Below are positions 1 to 7,241 of a stretch of 29,330 bases of DNA, piece by piece. The notes beneath the pieces were generated by a model. It worked only from the letters and a program-made list of their open reading frames with translations, was not told the DNA's origin and did not search any database. Every line of letters starts with the position of its first letter. Position 1 is the stretch's first letter. Source of the DNA: RBG-16-64-43 sp964353865 (GTDB taxonomy: Bacteria; Chloroflexota; Anaerolineae; Anaerolineales; RBG-16-64-43); assembly GCA_964353865.1 (NCBI GenBank), contig CAYGXJ010000132.1:1-29330 (forward strand), read 5' to 3'. The translations under genes and the position numbers were made by a program.

Positions 1-60
1 GCCGCACGCCCGTGGCGCCGCGGCTCGGCCCCTCTCAGCCTCAGCCACCGCTACCCACAA

Positions 61-119
61 CGAGGCACGCATCGCGCCAAGGTGCGCGCAGTGTGTGCCT
101 CGGGCGAGACGGCCGAGGC
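61..119. other. Overlapping inverted repeats downstream of the response regulator gene
   Basis: CGAGGCAC (61-68) can pair with GTGCCTCG (95-102), while the overlapping GCCTCGG (97-103) can instead pair with CCGAGGC (113-119). The two hairpins are mutually exclusive. They lie 30-90 bp past the stop of the minus-strand regulator gene. No U-tract follows in either direction, so an intrinsic terminator is only a guess. Nothing coding was recognised in bases 1-148. Confidence 0.3.
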
Positions 120-148
120 GGAAATCCCAATTGAGGTCTAGGGAAAAG

Positions 149-829
149 TCAGGCTTTGCGGCCGGTCTCTGGAACGTCGAGGCGGTAGCCCATCCCGCGG
201 AGGGTCTTGAGGTAGCGCGGATGCTCGGGGTCGGCTTCGATCGTCTGGCGCAGCCATGAGATGTGCACGTCCAGCGTGCGCGTGTCGCCCGTGTAGTCCG
301 TATCCCACACGGCCTTGAGCAGGAACTTGCGCGTGAGCAGCTGCCCCGGGTGATGGATGAAAACATCCAGCAGGCGCGCCTGCTTGGGCGTCACGCGCGC
401 TTCGCGACCGGCGCAAGCCACCTTGCGCTGCATCAGATTGAGCTTGATCGGGCCCACCTGCTGCCAGCTGTTTTCGTCACCCGGCAACAGCCGTTGGACG
501 GCATTCAGCAATTTGCGTGGGGTAAAGGGCGGCGTGAGGACAATGCTGGCGCCGGCCTGGGATGGGTCATCGATTTCGGAGCGGGTGATGAGTACAAGCG
601 GGCAGCCGTCCAGCTTGGCATGCAGTGTCCGCGCCAGCCTTACCCCGCTCGTGCGCAATGAGATGGCGTCCAGCACGACCACGTCCGGCATGGTGGATTT
701 GGCGCGCTCAATCGCCTTGCGCGGGGCGTTCTCGACCATGAGCGCAAAGCCTTTCTTCAACAGCGCAGAACCGTGCGAGGGCACGGTTGTTCGGTCGCTC
801 TCAATGAGGAGTATCTTGGCAGAACTCAT
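149..829 (-). CDS. OmpR/PhoB-type response regulator with degenerate receiver domain
   Basis: 226-aa DNA-binding regulator. Residues about 4-115 form a CheY-like receiver and residues about 125-220 a canonical OmpR-type winged helix (TPKQARLLDVF, then TLDVHISWLRQ and the GMGYRL end). In the receiver the phospho-acceptor position (Asp54, VVLDAIS) and Thr82 are kept. The N-terminal acidic pair reads E10-S11, and the invariant switch Lys of the KPF motif is Pro100 (LTPPF). It may therefore act as an atypical, phosphorylation-independent or differently gated regulator. No histidine kinase is adjacent. It starts at an ATG with little Shine-Dalgarno signal and is divergent from the PfkB-like gene. 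Family assignment is secure from the C-terminal domain; the target is unknown. Confidence 0.9.
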   Translation of the reverse strand: MSSAKILLIESDRTTVPSHGSALLKKGFALMVENAPRKAIERAKSTMPDVVVLDAISLRTSGVRLARTLHAKLDGCPLVLITRSEIDDPSQAGASIVLTPPFTPRKLLNAVQRLLPGDENSWQQVGPIKLNLMQRKVACAGREARVTPKQARLLDVFIHHPGQLLTRKFLLKAVWDTDYTGDTRTLDVHISWLRQTIEADPEHPRYLKTLRGMGYRLDVPETGRKA

Positions 830-897
830 GGTCGCATGTTTGAGTGAGGGTGGTGCCGCCCGTTCACCGCTGACACTCGGGCGTGCACGTGGGGCGC

Positions 898-927
898 ATT
901 ATATACTGAGTATGCGCGCAACCGCAA
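898..927 (-). promoter_or_regulatory. Predicted sigma70 promoter of the response regulator gene
   Basis: On the minus strand TTGCGG (927-922) is followed after 18 bp by a perfect TATAAT (903-898). The start codon is at 829, giving a leader of about 60 nt. A plus-strand -10-like TATACT (902-907) overlaps this -10 and could serve the divergent kinase-like gene, but no good -35 is visible for it. Confidence 0.5.
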
Positions 928-953
928 GTCGCACGATTGCATGAGACGTGTGG

Positions 954-1970
954 ATGAGCCACCAGTCGCCGCACATGGTTTTCATCGGGCCGCTTCGCCA
1001 AGATTATGTCATCGGCCCGCAGAAGGATGTTTACTTCGCGCAGCCCGGGGGCAGTGCGATGTATGCTGCCGTGGGCGCACGCGTGTGGGGCTCAGACCCG
1101 CTGGCCCTCGTCAGCCGGGTCGGCGAGGATTTTCCTCAGAGCTGGCTGAAGCAGCTTCAATCGCACGGCATCTCGTGCGAAGCGGTGCACGTCGTACCCG
1201 GAGCTCCACCGAGCCAGGCCTTCTACGAATACCGCAGCGACGGGGAAGTCAACGAGCGCGAACCACGCCTGGCGTGTGTACGCCGCGGCGTGGCCCTGCC
1301 CAAGGAGTTGCTCCCGTTCACCTTTGCGGGGGCAGATGAAGGCGTGCGCGACAGGTTCACGCCGCTCGCCATCCGGCCCGAGGACCTTGCGAGTGCCCAC
1401 CGGCAGGCGCGCGCGGCCTACCTGGCCCCGGCCCACATCGTCACTCACCAGACACTGCCCGCGCCGCTGCACAGCGGGGGCACGACGACAATTGCGCTCT
1501 CTCCCTCGCCGCGCTACCTCCAGCCCACCTCGCTCTACCTGCTGCCCCCCCTGCTCCGAGGCGTCAACCTCTTGCTGCTCAATGAACGAATGGCGCGCGG
1601 GCTGTACCGCGAATCAACACGCGACTTGGGGGAGATAGCGCGCCGCTTGGGCGCCTACGGCTGCCCACTGGTGGTTGTGATGGATGAGTCGGGCGGCCAA
1701 GTCATGTACCACGTTGGAAATTCTTCGCCCATCGCCATCCCCGCCTACCCGGCGGAGCGGCGCAACCCGGTGGGCGCGGAGGGGGCATTCGCGGGAGGCT
1801 TCTTGGCCGGCTGGCACCTCACCTACGACCCGCTCCAAGCCGTTCTCTACGGCAACGTATCGGCCTCGCTCAGCGTCGAAGGGCCGGGTGCGTTGTTCGC
1901 GCTCTCGCGCATGAAAGGGCTGGCTGAGGCGAGGCTGGAGTGGTTGAGGGCGAAGGTGAGGGGGTCCTAG
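954..1970 (+). CDS. PfkB-fold carbohydrate kinase-like protein lacking the catalytic Asp
   Basis: 338-aa protein of the ribokinase/PfkB fold, if started at the ATG at 954 (an in-frame GTG at 948 is possible; neither has a strong Shine-Dalgarno). The N-terminal substrate-side signature is recognisable (QPGGSAMYAAVGARVWG, then SRVGEDF). The C-terminal anion-hole/catalytic signature, normally DTTGAGDAF, reads NPVGAEGAF. The general base Asp is therefore Gly, and Gly of the anion hole is Glu. The rest of the C-terminal region (FAGGFLAGW, then YGNVSASLSVEGPGA) aligns well with the family. It probably binds a nucleoside or sugar but may not phosphorylate by the usual mechanism. It is divergent from a regulator that also has a degenerate active site, so a sensory pairing is possible but unproven. 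Confidence 0.8.
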   Translation: MSHQSPHMVFIGPLRQDYVIGPQKDVYFAQPGGSAMYAAVGARVWGSDPLALVSRVGEDFPQSWLKQLQSHGISCEAVHVVPGAPPSQAFYEYRSDGEVNEREPRLACVRRGVALPKELLPFTFAGADEGVRDRFTPLAIRPEDLASAHRQARAAYLAPAHIVTHQTLPAPLHSGGTTTIALSPSPRYLQPTSLYLLPPLLRGVNLLLLNERMARGLYRESTRDLGEIARRLGAYGCPLVVVMDESGGQVMYHVGNSSPIAIPAYPAERRNPVGAEGAFAGGFLAGWHLTYDPLQAVLYGNVSASLSVEGPGALFALSRMKGLAEARLEWLRAKVRGS

Positions 1971-2033
1971 GTAGGCAGGACGATCACGAATGAAGGCCTG
2001 GCCTGCACGGTGTCAGGCTGCTCGAGATGCTTG

Positions 2034-2057
2034 CCGACTCAGAATGGGGTGAGTCGG
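2034..2057. other. Hairpin between convergent genes
   Basis: CCGACTC (2034-2040) and GAGTCGG (2051-2057) form a perfect 7-bp stem with a 10-nt loop. It sits between the kinase-like gene (plus) and the methyltransferase gene (minus). Neither strand shows a following U-tract, so a terminator role is only suggested by position. Confidence 0.25.
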
Positions 2058-2064
2058 GGAAAGC

Positions 2065-3180
2065 CTATGGGGAAGGGACTTCGATTTGCTTGCGAAGCAC
2101 ATCAATTGGCAGAAAAGAGCCGTCCTTGTCTGCGAAATACCAATGATCCCAACCGTTACATGGGCTCCCGTTCGCGAAGTGGCTTCCGGCCCTGTGAATA
2201 GACCCCTCGAAGGAGCCAACCTGCAGTTTTCCCTCGGCTGTAATTGTGCCAAAGCGTGATGGGTCTGACCGGAAGTACAGCTTGTCTCCAGGGTTAACCA
2301 GCCCGGCGGCGACCACCTCCTTGAAGCTGGGCCCGCGCCTGGACCTTGCCCCATCCCGTGGGTCGGACAGTGTGTCGGGGAACATGTCAGGGACCACGTC
2401 ATCGATGCGCTGGCGTGCAATCGCCACGTAACCCGGCTCCCTCTCGATGCCAATCCAATGACGATGCAACCTCTTGGCAACCGCGGCCGTTGTCCCTGAG
2501 CCAACAAAAGGATCTAGGACAACATCGCCAGGCTTGCTGGAGGCAGCGATGACTCGCTCGAGAAGACCCTCGGGTTTCTGGGTGGAATGGGCCTTTTGGC
2601 CGTTGATGCGGATGCGCTCTGAGCCAGCGCATATGGGTAGAAGCCAGTCACTCCTCACTTGCTTGCCGTTGTTGAATGTCTTGATCGCGTGGTGGTTGAA
2701 CGTGTACTTGGTGCCCTTGGCCTTGGACGCCCAGATCAGCGTTTCGTGTGCGTTTGTGAAGCGCACTCCGCGAAAGTTGGGCATCGGGTTGGTCTTTACC
2801 CAAACAACATCGTTGAGTATCCAGTAGCCGATGTCCTGCATCATCGAGCCAACTCGGAAGATGTTGTGGTAGCTGCCGATGACCCAGAGGGTCCCGGAGT
2901 TCGACAGGACCCGCCTACATGCGTTTAGCCATGATCGGGTAAAGTCATCGTAGTCCCGAAAGCTTGCGAACTTGTCCCAGGTGTCATCGACCGCTTCAAC
3001 CAGGGTCATGTTGGGGCGATACAGCTCTTGCCTCAGTTGGAGGTTGAAAGGTGGGTCGGCGAAGATAAGGTCAACAGAGCCTTCTGGGAGGCGCTCGAGG
3101 ACCTCGAGGCAGTCGCCTTCCACGATAGTGTCAACTGGAAGACCTGAGTTGCGCGCGCTTTGAGACATGGCGAACACCAT
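2065..3180 (-). CDS. Adenine-specific DNA methyltransferase, beta class, HinfI/CcrM type
   Basis: 371-aa N6-adenine DNA methyltransferase. The order is that of the beta class: catalytic DPPF motif (residues 42-45, FADPPFNLQL) first and the AdoMet-binding motif DPFVGSGTT (residues 223-231) last. The intervening stretches VDDTWDKF, GSYHNIFRVG, ILNDVVW and FTNAHETLIW resemble M.HinfI and CcrM. About 90 C-terminal residues form the extra domain seen in that group, containing CNGWDHWYF. By homology the target is probably GANTC (inference). The ATG at 3180 directly abuts the TGA (3183-3181) of the decayed restriction gene, showing the original R-M operon. GC content is visibly lower than in the flanks, suggesting horizontal acquisition. 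The reading frame and motifs are intact. Confidence 0.93.
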   Translation of the reverse strand: MVFAMSQSARNSGLPVDTIVEGDCLEVLERLPEGSVDLIFADPPFNLQLRQELYRPNMTLVEAVDDTWDKFASFRDYDDFTRSWLNACRRVLSNSGTLWVIGSYHNIFRVGSMMQDIGYWILNDVVWVKTNPMPNFRGVRFTNAHETLIWASKAKGTKYTFNHHAIKTFNNGKQVRSDWLLPICAGSERIRINGQKAHSTQKPEGLLERVIAASSKPGDVVLDPFVGSGTTAAVAKRLHRHWIGIEREPGYVAIARQRIDDVVPDMFPDTLSDPRDGARSRRGPSFKEVVAAGLVNPGDKLYFRSDPSRFGTITAEGKLQVGSFEGSIHRAGSHFANGSPCNGWDHWYFADKDGSFLPIDVLRKQIEVPSP

Positions 3181-3855
3181 TCATTTGAGCTTTTGGCGGA
3201 GGCGCTGGGCGATCTCCGGGATAGTCACGAGCTCGCCAAGGAAGAAGTCCAAGTTCGATGCTGGCTCTCCCACCCGCCTGTACGGAAGACATCGAAGTCA
3301 ATAGCCAATATACTGCAGAGTTCCCGACCTGTCATCACCTGCTCCGGGGAGAAGCGACCCTTCGCGCCCGCCACGATAGCTTGTTTGTCCGCTTGATTGA
3401 AGGAAAAGAACGAGAGATAGACCCCATGCAACCGGTTGCCTTCGAAAGTTCTTAGGCTGATTGCTTCAAGCTGTCCAATTCTCCCCAGATGCCTTCTTCG
3501 TGTCAAAGGTATCGCCATCCTACACCTCAATCACGTTCAGGGTCTTCTTCGCATGGTCGAAGACCACTACGTTGCCGCTGATGTCATGACCGTTTGAGGC
3601 CTCGGTAATCCTTGGGCTAGAGACCACCTCGTTCCCCCTCGCCGAAGAGTCCTTTGCAGTGGAGAGCGCGGCGGATAGCTCCGCCTTTCGATCAGCGGGA
3701 GTGGCGGATTCGAGCATCCGCTCTAGTTCGTTGCCGGTGCGCATGACCGTTGCATGGAGGCGGCTTGTGAAAGGGCCCAGAGGGGTGTTTCCGAGCAGCC
3801 GTACGTAGCCAGAGTCCTCATCACTTCTGCCCTTTGTGTCCTTGATGCGTGCCAT
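3181..3855 (-). pseudogene. Decayed type II restriction endonuclease, PD-(D/E)XK family
   Basis: A former gene of about 224 codons that runs from ATG 3855 (upstream AAGGA) to a TGA touching the methylase start. The first 111 codons end with FDHAKKTLNVIEV followed by TAG (3522-3520). Reading through gives DGDTFDTKKASGE, so the expected IEVK motif has its catalytic Lys codon changed AAG to TAG. An extra base near 3480 then shifts the frame; removing it gives GEIGQLEAISLRTF and later QVMTGRELCSILAIDFD. A missing base near 3275 shifts it again; correcting it gives EPASNLDFFLGELV and a C-terminus LRQKLK at 3184. The conserved IE(V/L)KDGDxFDTKK and MTGxEFC stretches are those of type II endonucleases paired with such methylases. 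Non-functional as it stands; sequencing error cannot be fully excluded for the indels. Confidence 0.8.
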
Positions 3856-4065
3856 TGGAAGAGTCCTTTGTTCAGGCAGTGTCCTATCAACCAGGGAGGT
3901 CGAACTCTGCCAGGCGAGGTGACGGGTACAGTCTCTGGCCTATATCCACTTAGACAGCGGACATGTGCGAGTCCCATTTGTCGGTAGAACCTGCGGCGGC
4001 GCGTCCGAGTGGGTCGGTGCGCAATTGGCAGGTTAGCGCAACACCTGCTGCCAGAATAGCTCAGA
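3856..4065. other. Upstream region of the R-M remnant, no gene recognised
   Basis: No convincing coding frame. The segment includes a small inverted repeat GCAGGT/ACCTGC (about 4029-4049) and a longer-range AACCTGC/GCAGGTT pair (about 3989 and 4029). The latter superficially resembles a degraded recombination site, but it lacks the consensus ends of an attC. Confidence 0.3.
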
Positions 4066-4692
4066 TTGCTCGGCAGCTGCCATCCCCCAGAGATCGTCGG
4101 TCAAATCCCGGACGAACAACTTGACAGGTTTCGCCCCGACTCTGCGTTCGGCGAACGCCAAGGCATTGATCGCGGCGAAGCGGGCAGTAGCCGCCAAGTG
4201 CCCTATGAATTGGGAAAAGAAAGCGGGAGGGGGTTCGCCGTACGTGAGATAGATCGCGTCGCGGTAGTTTGGCTAGACTCGGTAGCGGAATGCGCAGTGA
4301 AGGAAGCCGATTCACTTAGGAGTCGTCTGTCGCGCTTTTGGCGCGCCGTCTTAGTGCGGATGTTCGGTACCTCCCCCTTTGACAGCCTCCGGGCCTTGGT
4401 GCGTTCGGCATACCATTTGCAGGTGCCCGCCAAGTACTGGACTAGCATGCCTTGGGCAACGCCACGGCCCGGTGAGAATGATCGGCTCAGGTCGAAAGGA
4501 GGCAAGGTCCCGAAAGTCGGAAGCTCCGTTCGGTTTTTCTGTCCGGACGTTCGGGAGGCAACCATATTGAACGGGTTGGGCAGTTTCGGACGCAAAGTCG
4601 AAACGAAGGCCCTCTCGGACACGGAGTGGCCCTCCGCGACATTCGTATTCATGGAGGCGAGAATGCTTTTTACGGGGAAGTACAGGGCCTAG
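4066..4692 (+). CDS. Hypothetical protein, doubtful
   Basis: A 208-codon open frame from a TTG with no clear ribosome binding site. It is rich in Arg, Ser and Gly and has no recognisable domain. Codon third positions are less GC-rich than in neighbouring real genes, and open frames of similar length run on the opposite strand, so it may be chance. If real, it would be a foreign gene of the same low-GC block as the methyltransferase. The segment 4351-4690 includes TGGCGCGCC-like GC-rich patches but no repeats of note. Confidence 0.18.
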   Translation: MLGSCHPPEIVGQIPDEQLDRFRPDSAFGERQGIDRGEAGSSRQVPYELGKESGRGFAVREIDRVAVVWLDSVAECAVKEADSLRSRLSRFWRAVLVRMFGTSPFDSLRALVRSAYHLQVPAKYWTSMPWATPRPGENDRLRSKGGKVPKVGSSVRFFCPDVREATILNGLGSFGRKVETKALSDTEWPSATFVFMEARMLFTGKYRA

Positions 4693-5012
4693 TACCAACA
4701 AACGACTGCGGATGGGCGTGCCCATGGTACTTGGGCAAGGGCCGAATTGGTACTCTCCAGCGCCATTGAGTTGGTGATTGTGAAGAACAGTGGCTCAAAA
4801 ACCGAGGCAAGGGGCACTCTCACTTTGGTGTGCGGCAAAATGGTGGCAGCCAACTGGCGACACGACTCGATCTGAGAGGCGGTATCCCTGCCATGCGCAG
4901 CCTCGATTTCACCTCCGAGCGCGCGCACCCAATTGACAGCGGCACGGTCTGCGGACGCGGGTTCGCGCTCGGGATCAACCTCAAGTGCGCGGTCGTACAT
5001 CCAGTGTGCCAT
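4689..5012 (-). CDS. Small hypothetical protein
   Basis: 107 aa from ATG 5012 (GGGAGCAGC just upstream); an extension to GTG 5069 is possible. The sequence begins MAHWMYDRALEVDPEREP and continues with an acidic, Ala-rich helical segment and a hydrophobic SVFEPLFFTITNS stretch. The start is faintly TPR-like, but no family is recognised. The last 15 codons overlap a hairpin (AGTACC 4691-4696 with GGTACT 4726-4731, enclosing the palindrome ATGGGCGTGCCCAT at 4712-4725). Genuine coding is plausible from the amino-acid composition, but unsupported by homology. Confidence 0.35.
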   Translation of the reverse strand: MAHWMYDRALEVDPEREPASADRAAVNWVRALGGEIEAAHGRDTASQIESCRQLAATILPHTKVRVPLASVFEPLFFTITNSMALESTNSALAQVPWARPSAVVCWY

Positions 5013-5075
5013 GCTGCTCCCAATTGATGATGCGCGCTCTGACCTAGCGAAAACGGCTCCTAGGCGCACCAGATG

Positions 5076-7202
5076 TCAGCGGTGACTGGAACCTCCCTCA
5101 ATCGTGCCTCTCACATCCACCGCCCACGCCTCGCGGCCGGTCACGATCAACGGATTGACCTCGAACTCGAGCAGCTCTGGGTGCGCCAGCAAGAGCCCTT
5201 CGATGGCGGCCAGCGCATCGAGAACGGCCTCCCGGTCTACGGCGCGAGCGCCGCGCACGCCCGCCAACCGGCGGCCGGCCCAGGTCCGCGAGAGCATCGC
5301 CTGTGCCTCCGCCAGAGTCAGCGGCGCGAGGGCAAAAGCCACGTCTCCCATCCCTTCGACATCTTTGCCGCCGCTGCCGAACATGAGCAGCGGGCCAAAC
5401 TGGGGATCGCGCACGGCACCCACAATCACTTCTTGACCAGCAGGCGCCATCGCCTGAACCAGCACGCCCTGCCACGCTCCTTTGTCCGCGTGTTCCTCGA
5501 CCGCCTGCCGCATGTGCCGATAGGCCTCGCGTACCTCGCCCACATTGGCCAAGCCCAACGCGACGCCGCCGGCCTCGGTTTTGTGCGTCAGTTGTCGGGC
5601 CACTGCCTTCAGCGCTACAGGCCAACCCACTTTCGCCGCTGCCTCTGCTGCCTGGGCTTCATCGACGGCGAATTGCCAGGCCGGGCAGTGCAGGCCGATC
5701 GCTTGAGCCAGCTCGATTGCCGCGATCGCCTCCGGCTTCTCCGTTGACGTGTGGGTGAGCTTCTCCCGGGCAAGACCCGTAGCCGTACTCAACCGCGCTG
5801 CGAGGGGTTCCCCTCGCGGCAATTGAATCGATGCGCGGCGCCATGCCGCGGAGATGGCAAGCACTGCCTCCGAGGGGTACCCGCATTCCATCACGCCTGC
5901 CTCGCGCAGTCGCGCTCTGGCGTTTGCGGCCGAGGCCCCGCCCATGACGCAGACGGCCGCCGGTTTGGCAGCCGTGCGCAAGACGGCTGCGAGTGCCTCG
6001 GCGACAGCGACCACGTCATGCATCGGCGGCGGGACAATGGTCACGATCAACGCCTCCACTGCGGCCTCTCCGAGCAGCAGGCGAGCGCACTCGGCGTGCT
6101 GTGCTGCGCCGGCCGAGGCCAGCATATCCACCGGGTTGTCGAGCGCCGCGGCCGGCGGCAGCCGGTCGGCGAGTTGGGTTCGCGTGCCGGCTGAGATCTC
6201 CGCCAGCTCAAGGCCGTTCTCCCCCAGCAGCTCGGCCGCCATGACGCCCGGTCCACCCGCATTGGTCAGGATTGCAACGCGCGGCCCGGCGGACGGCCCA
6301 AGGTGAGCCAACCCGCGGGCAATTGCGACCATTTCCTCCACCGTATGCGCGCGCAGAATCCCGCAATGGGCGAAGGCTGCCTCCACCGCACGATCGCTCG
6401 AGGCAAGCGCGCCGGTATGTGAACGTGCTGCGCGCTGCCCCTCGGCCGACCGCCCCACCTTGAGCGCCACGATGGGTTTGACCTGCGCCACGGCCCGTGC
6501 CGCCGCGAGGAAGCGCTCGCCGTTTTGGATGCCCTCCAGGTAGAGGGCGATGGCACGCGTATGCGGGTCATGGGCGAGCGAGAGCAGCGCTTCTGCCTCG
6601 CCCACGTCGGCCTGGTTGCCCAGACTGATCACGCGCGAGAAGCCCCACCCTTCGAGCAATGCCCGGTCGAGCATGGCCGAGCAGGTTGCGCCCGAATGCG
6701 AAACGAAAGCGATCGACCCGGCCATGTCGTCGCGCGGGGGCAGGAAGGTCGTATCCAGCGGCAGATGTGTGTCAACCACACCAATGCAGTTGGGGCCGAT
6801 CAGTCGTATACCACTCTCGCGCGCGACAGCTTGGAGTTCCACCTCGAGCCGTTCGCCGGCTTCGCCACTTTCGCGAAAGCCGCCAGATTCGACGATGACG
6901 GCCCGCACACCGGCCTGCGCAATCTCGCGCAGCGCGTCCGCAACTTTGGCTGCCGGCAGAAGGATAATGGCCAGATCCACCGGGCGCGGAACTTCGCTTA
7001 CCGCCCGGTGTAGCGTGCGCCCCTCCCACTCCCCGCCCTCCGGATGGACGAGGTAGACCGGTGCGGGTGACTTGCGCACTAGGTTGCGTGCAAGTCCATA
7101 CCCAAGGCGCGTCGGATCGCGTGAGACCCCGATCACAGCGATGCCTCGCGGGAAGAAGAAATTCCGCAGAGGATCGGGCGGGAGCGGGCCTGCATCAGTC
7201 AT
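5076..7202 (-). CDS. Acyl-CoA synthetase (ADP-forming), fused alpha-beta type
   Basis: 708-aa NDP-forming acyl-CoA synthetase that interconverts acyl-CoA + ADP + Pi and acid + CoA + ATP. Residues about 10-140 form a CoA-binding Rossmann domain (GIAVIGVSRDP, then LIGPNCIGV). Residues about 160-460 form the two succinyl-CoA-ligase-like domains, with VSHSGATCSAMLDRA and the phosphorylatable His262 in SHTGALAS. Residues about 490-708 form an ATP-grasp domain (VALKAVARQLTHKTEAGGV, ending EFEVNPLIV). There is no C-terminal acetyltransferase domain. ATG 7202 has AAGGA upstream and lies 39 bp past the alpha-galactosidase stop, so the two may be cotranscribed. It probably makes ATP during fermentation of sugars or amino acids; the acyl substrate cannot be read from sequence. 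Confidence 0.92.
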   Translation of the reverse strand: MTDAGPLPPDPLRNFFFPRGIAVIGVSRDPTRLGYGLARNLVRKSPAPVYLVHPEGGEWEGRTLHRAVSEVPRPVDLAIILLPAAKVADALREIAQAGVRAVIVESGGFRESGEAGERLEVELQAVARESGIRLIGPNCIGVVDTHLPLDTTFLPPRDDMAGSIAFVSHSGATCSAMLDRALLEGWGFSRVISLGNQADVGEAEALLSLAHDPHTRAIALYLEGIQNGERFLAAARAVAQVKPIVALKVGRSAEGQRAARSHTGALASSDRAVEAAFAHCGILRAHTVEEMVAIARGLAHLGPSAGPRVAILTNAGGPGVMAAELLGENGLELAEISAGTRTQLADRLPPAAALDNPVDMLASAGAAQHAECARLLLGEAAVEALIVTIVPPPMHDVVAVAEALAAVLRTAAKPAAVCVMGGASAANARARLREAGVMECGYPSEAVLAISAAWRRASIQLPRGEPLAARLSTATGLAREKLTHTSTEKPEAIAAIELAQAIGLHCPAWQFAVDEAQAAEAAAKVGWPVALKAVARQLTHKTEAGGVALGLANVGEVREAYRHMRQAVEEHADKGAWQGVLVQAMAPAGQEVIVGAVRDPQFGPLLMFGSGGKDVEGMGDVAFALAPLTLAEAQAMLSRTWAGRRLAGVRGARAVDREAVLDALAAIEGLLLAHPELLEFEVNPLIVTGREAWAVDVRGTIEGGSSHR

Positions 7203-7241
7203 TGTTCATCCTTCGGCGCAACGCAAGTCCGTTCGCGAAGC

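Noticed and set aside
3225..3530. Stand-alone 101-aa protein
   Set aside because: It is the frame-shifted middle of the same endonuclease pseudogene; its first 15 and last 20 residues are out-of-frame.
3520..3855. Stand-alone 111-aa protein
   Set aside because: Its end is an amber codon within the IEVK motif, and homologous sequence continues past it, so it is the front part of the decayed endonuclease.
4018..4050. tRNA-like D-arm sequence (GCGCAATTGGCAGGTTAGCGC)-type stretch
   Set aside because: No acceptor stem, anticodon arm or T-arm at the right distances. It was also considered as an attC, but lacks an R''-type end.
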